From NCBI GenBank assembly GCA_013811805.1, contig JACCUM010000308.1, positions 1 to 5,162 on the forward strand: a stretch of 5,162 nt of DNA. Reading direction: 5' to 3'. The DNA is from Geodermatophilaceae bacterium (GTDB lineage: Bacteria; Actinomycetota; Actinomycetes; Mycobacteriales; Geodermatophilaceae). Below the pieces are notes generated by a model that was not told where the DNA came from, made no database searches, and was given only the letters and a program-made list of their open reading frames with translations. Each line of letters starts with the position of its first letter. Position 1 is the stretch's first letter. Below, piece after piece: positions 4,820 through 5,162 of the stretch. A program made the position numbers and the translations under genes.

Positions 4820-5162
4820 GTGGCCGAACGAGGCGCGGGTTCCTCAGGACTGCCGCCGGGGTACCTGAGTGCGGCCGGGTCGTCGTTCGTGGACTTTCTC
4901 GGACAGGAGGCTGCCCACTTGCTCCCCGCGAAAGGATTGCCAGCCGGCTCGGGCGCCGGACTGGCTCCGCATGCGACCACGGTTGTGGCGGCGAGCTTTC
5001 CCGGTGGCGTTGTCATGGGCGGCGACCGGCGCGCCACGATGGGCAACCTGATCGCCTCGCGCGACATCGACAAGGTCTTCGCCGCCGACGAGTACTCCGT
5101 CGTCGGAATCGCCGGCACGGCCGGGATCGCCGGCGAACTGGTCCGGTTGTTCCAGGTCGAGT
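4820..5162 (+). CDS. prcB: Proteasome subunit beta, N-terminal part (3' end outside window)
   Basis: 114 codons are visible from the GTG at 4820 to the window edge. PrcB forms the two inner catalytic rings of the 20S core. Residues 1-52 are a propeptide, removed autocatalytically at PHA|TTVV. The mature chain starts at Thr53 (Thr1), the N-terminal nucleophile. Asp17 (in GGDRRAT) and Lys33 (in RDIDKVF), counted from Thr1, are at the conserved positions, so the subunit should be active. FPGGVVMGGDRRATMGN and VVGIAGTAG are typical of actinobacterial PrcB. GTG 4820 is the only start available after an in-frame TGA at 4769-4771, and GAAGGG at 4807-4812 can serve as Shine-Dalgarno. It lies 121 bases after the endonuclease VII-like gene; prcA is expected next but is not visible. 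Confidence 0.97.
   Translation, partial: MAERGAGSSGLPPGYLSAAGSSFVDFLGQEAAHLLPAKGLPAGSGAGLAPHATTVVAASFPGGVVMGGDRRATMGNLIASRDIDKVFAADEYSVVGIAGTAGIAGELVRLFQVE

Noticed and set aside
4747..5118. 123-codon minus-strand frame opposite prcB
   Set aside because: prcB is certain on the + strand, with propeptide, Thr1, Asp17 and Lys33.

Overview
The window is a high-GC stretch from an actinomycete (phylum Actinomycetota) carrying most of a Pup-proteasome locus. Four parts of the pathway are recognisable on the + strand, in order: the last 41 codons of the proteasomal ATPase Mpa/ARC, which end in the proteasome-docking tail GQYL; dop, the Pup deamidase/depupylase; pup, ending in Gly-Gly-Gln; and the start of prcB, the proteasome beta subunit, with its propeptide and catalytic Thr1. 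Only Actinomycetota and a few other lineages are known to combine these genes. I cannot place the genus.

Layout: 1-126 mpa 3' end; 150-1073 an exported lipoprotein-like protein with two tandem septum-formation-type modules; 1124-2632 dop; 2637-3146 a DinB/DUF664-type protein; 3143-3610 a small tyrosine-phosphatase-like protein overlapping the previous gene by 4 bases; 3611-3726 an intergenic region with a 20-bp-phased direct repeat and a candidate promoter; 3727-3936 pup; 3937-4698 an endonuclease VII-type HNH protein whose first zinc-knuckle module lies in a different reading frame; 4699-4819 an intergenic region with a hairpin and a candidate -10; 4820 to the window end prcB. No stretch longer than 300 bases lacks a gene.

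How the genes work together: Dop converts the C-terminal Gln of Pup to Glu so that PafA (not in this window) can ligate it to lysines of target proteins. Dop also removes Pup. Mpa binds and unfolds pupylated proteins and feeds them into the PrcA/PrcB core (prcA probably follows). The DinB-like, phosphatase-like and endonuclease VII-like genes sit in the same transcription direction with tight spacing, but the sequence does not show that they act in pupylation.

The points most worth attention are the out-of-frame N-terminal module of the endonuclease VII-like gene, the Shine-Dalgarno sequence built from the codons of Pup's invariant Lys-Gly-Gly tail, and the repeat structure in front of pup. 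I see no mobile element, CRISPR array, tRNA, rRNA or convincing intrinsic terminator.
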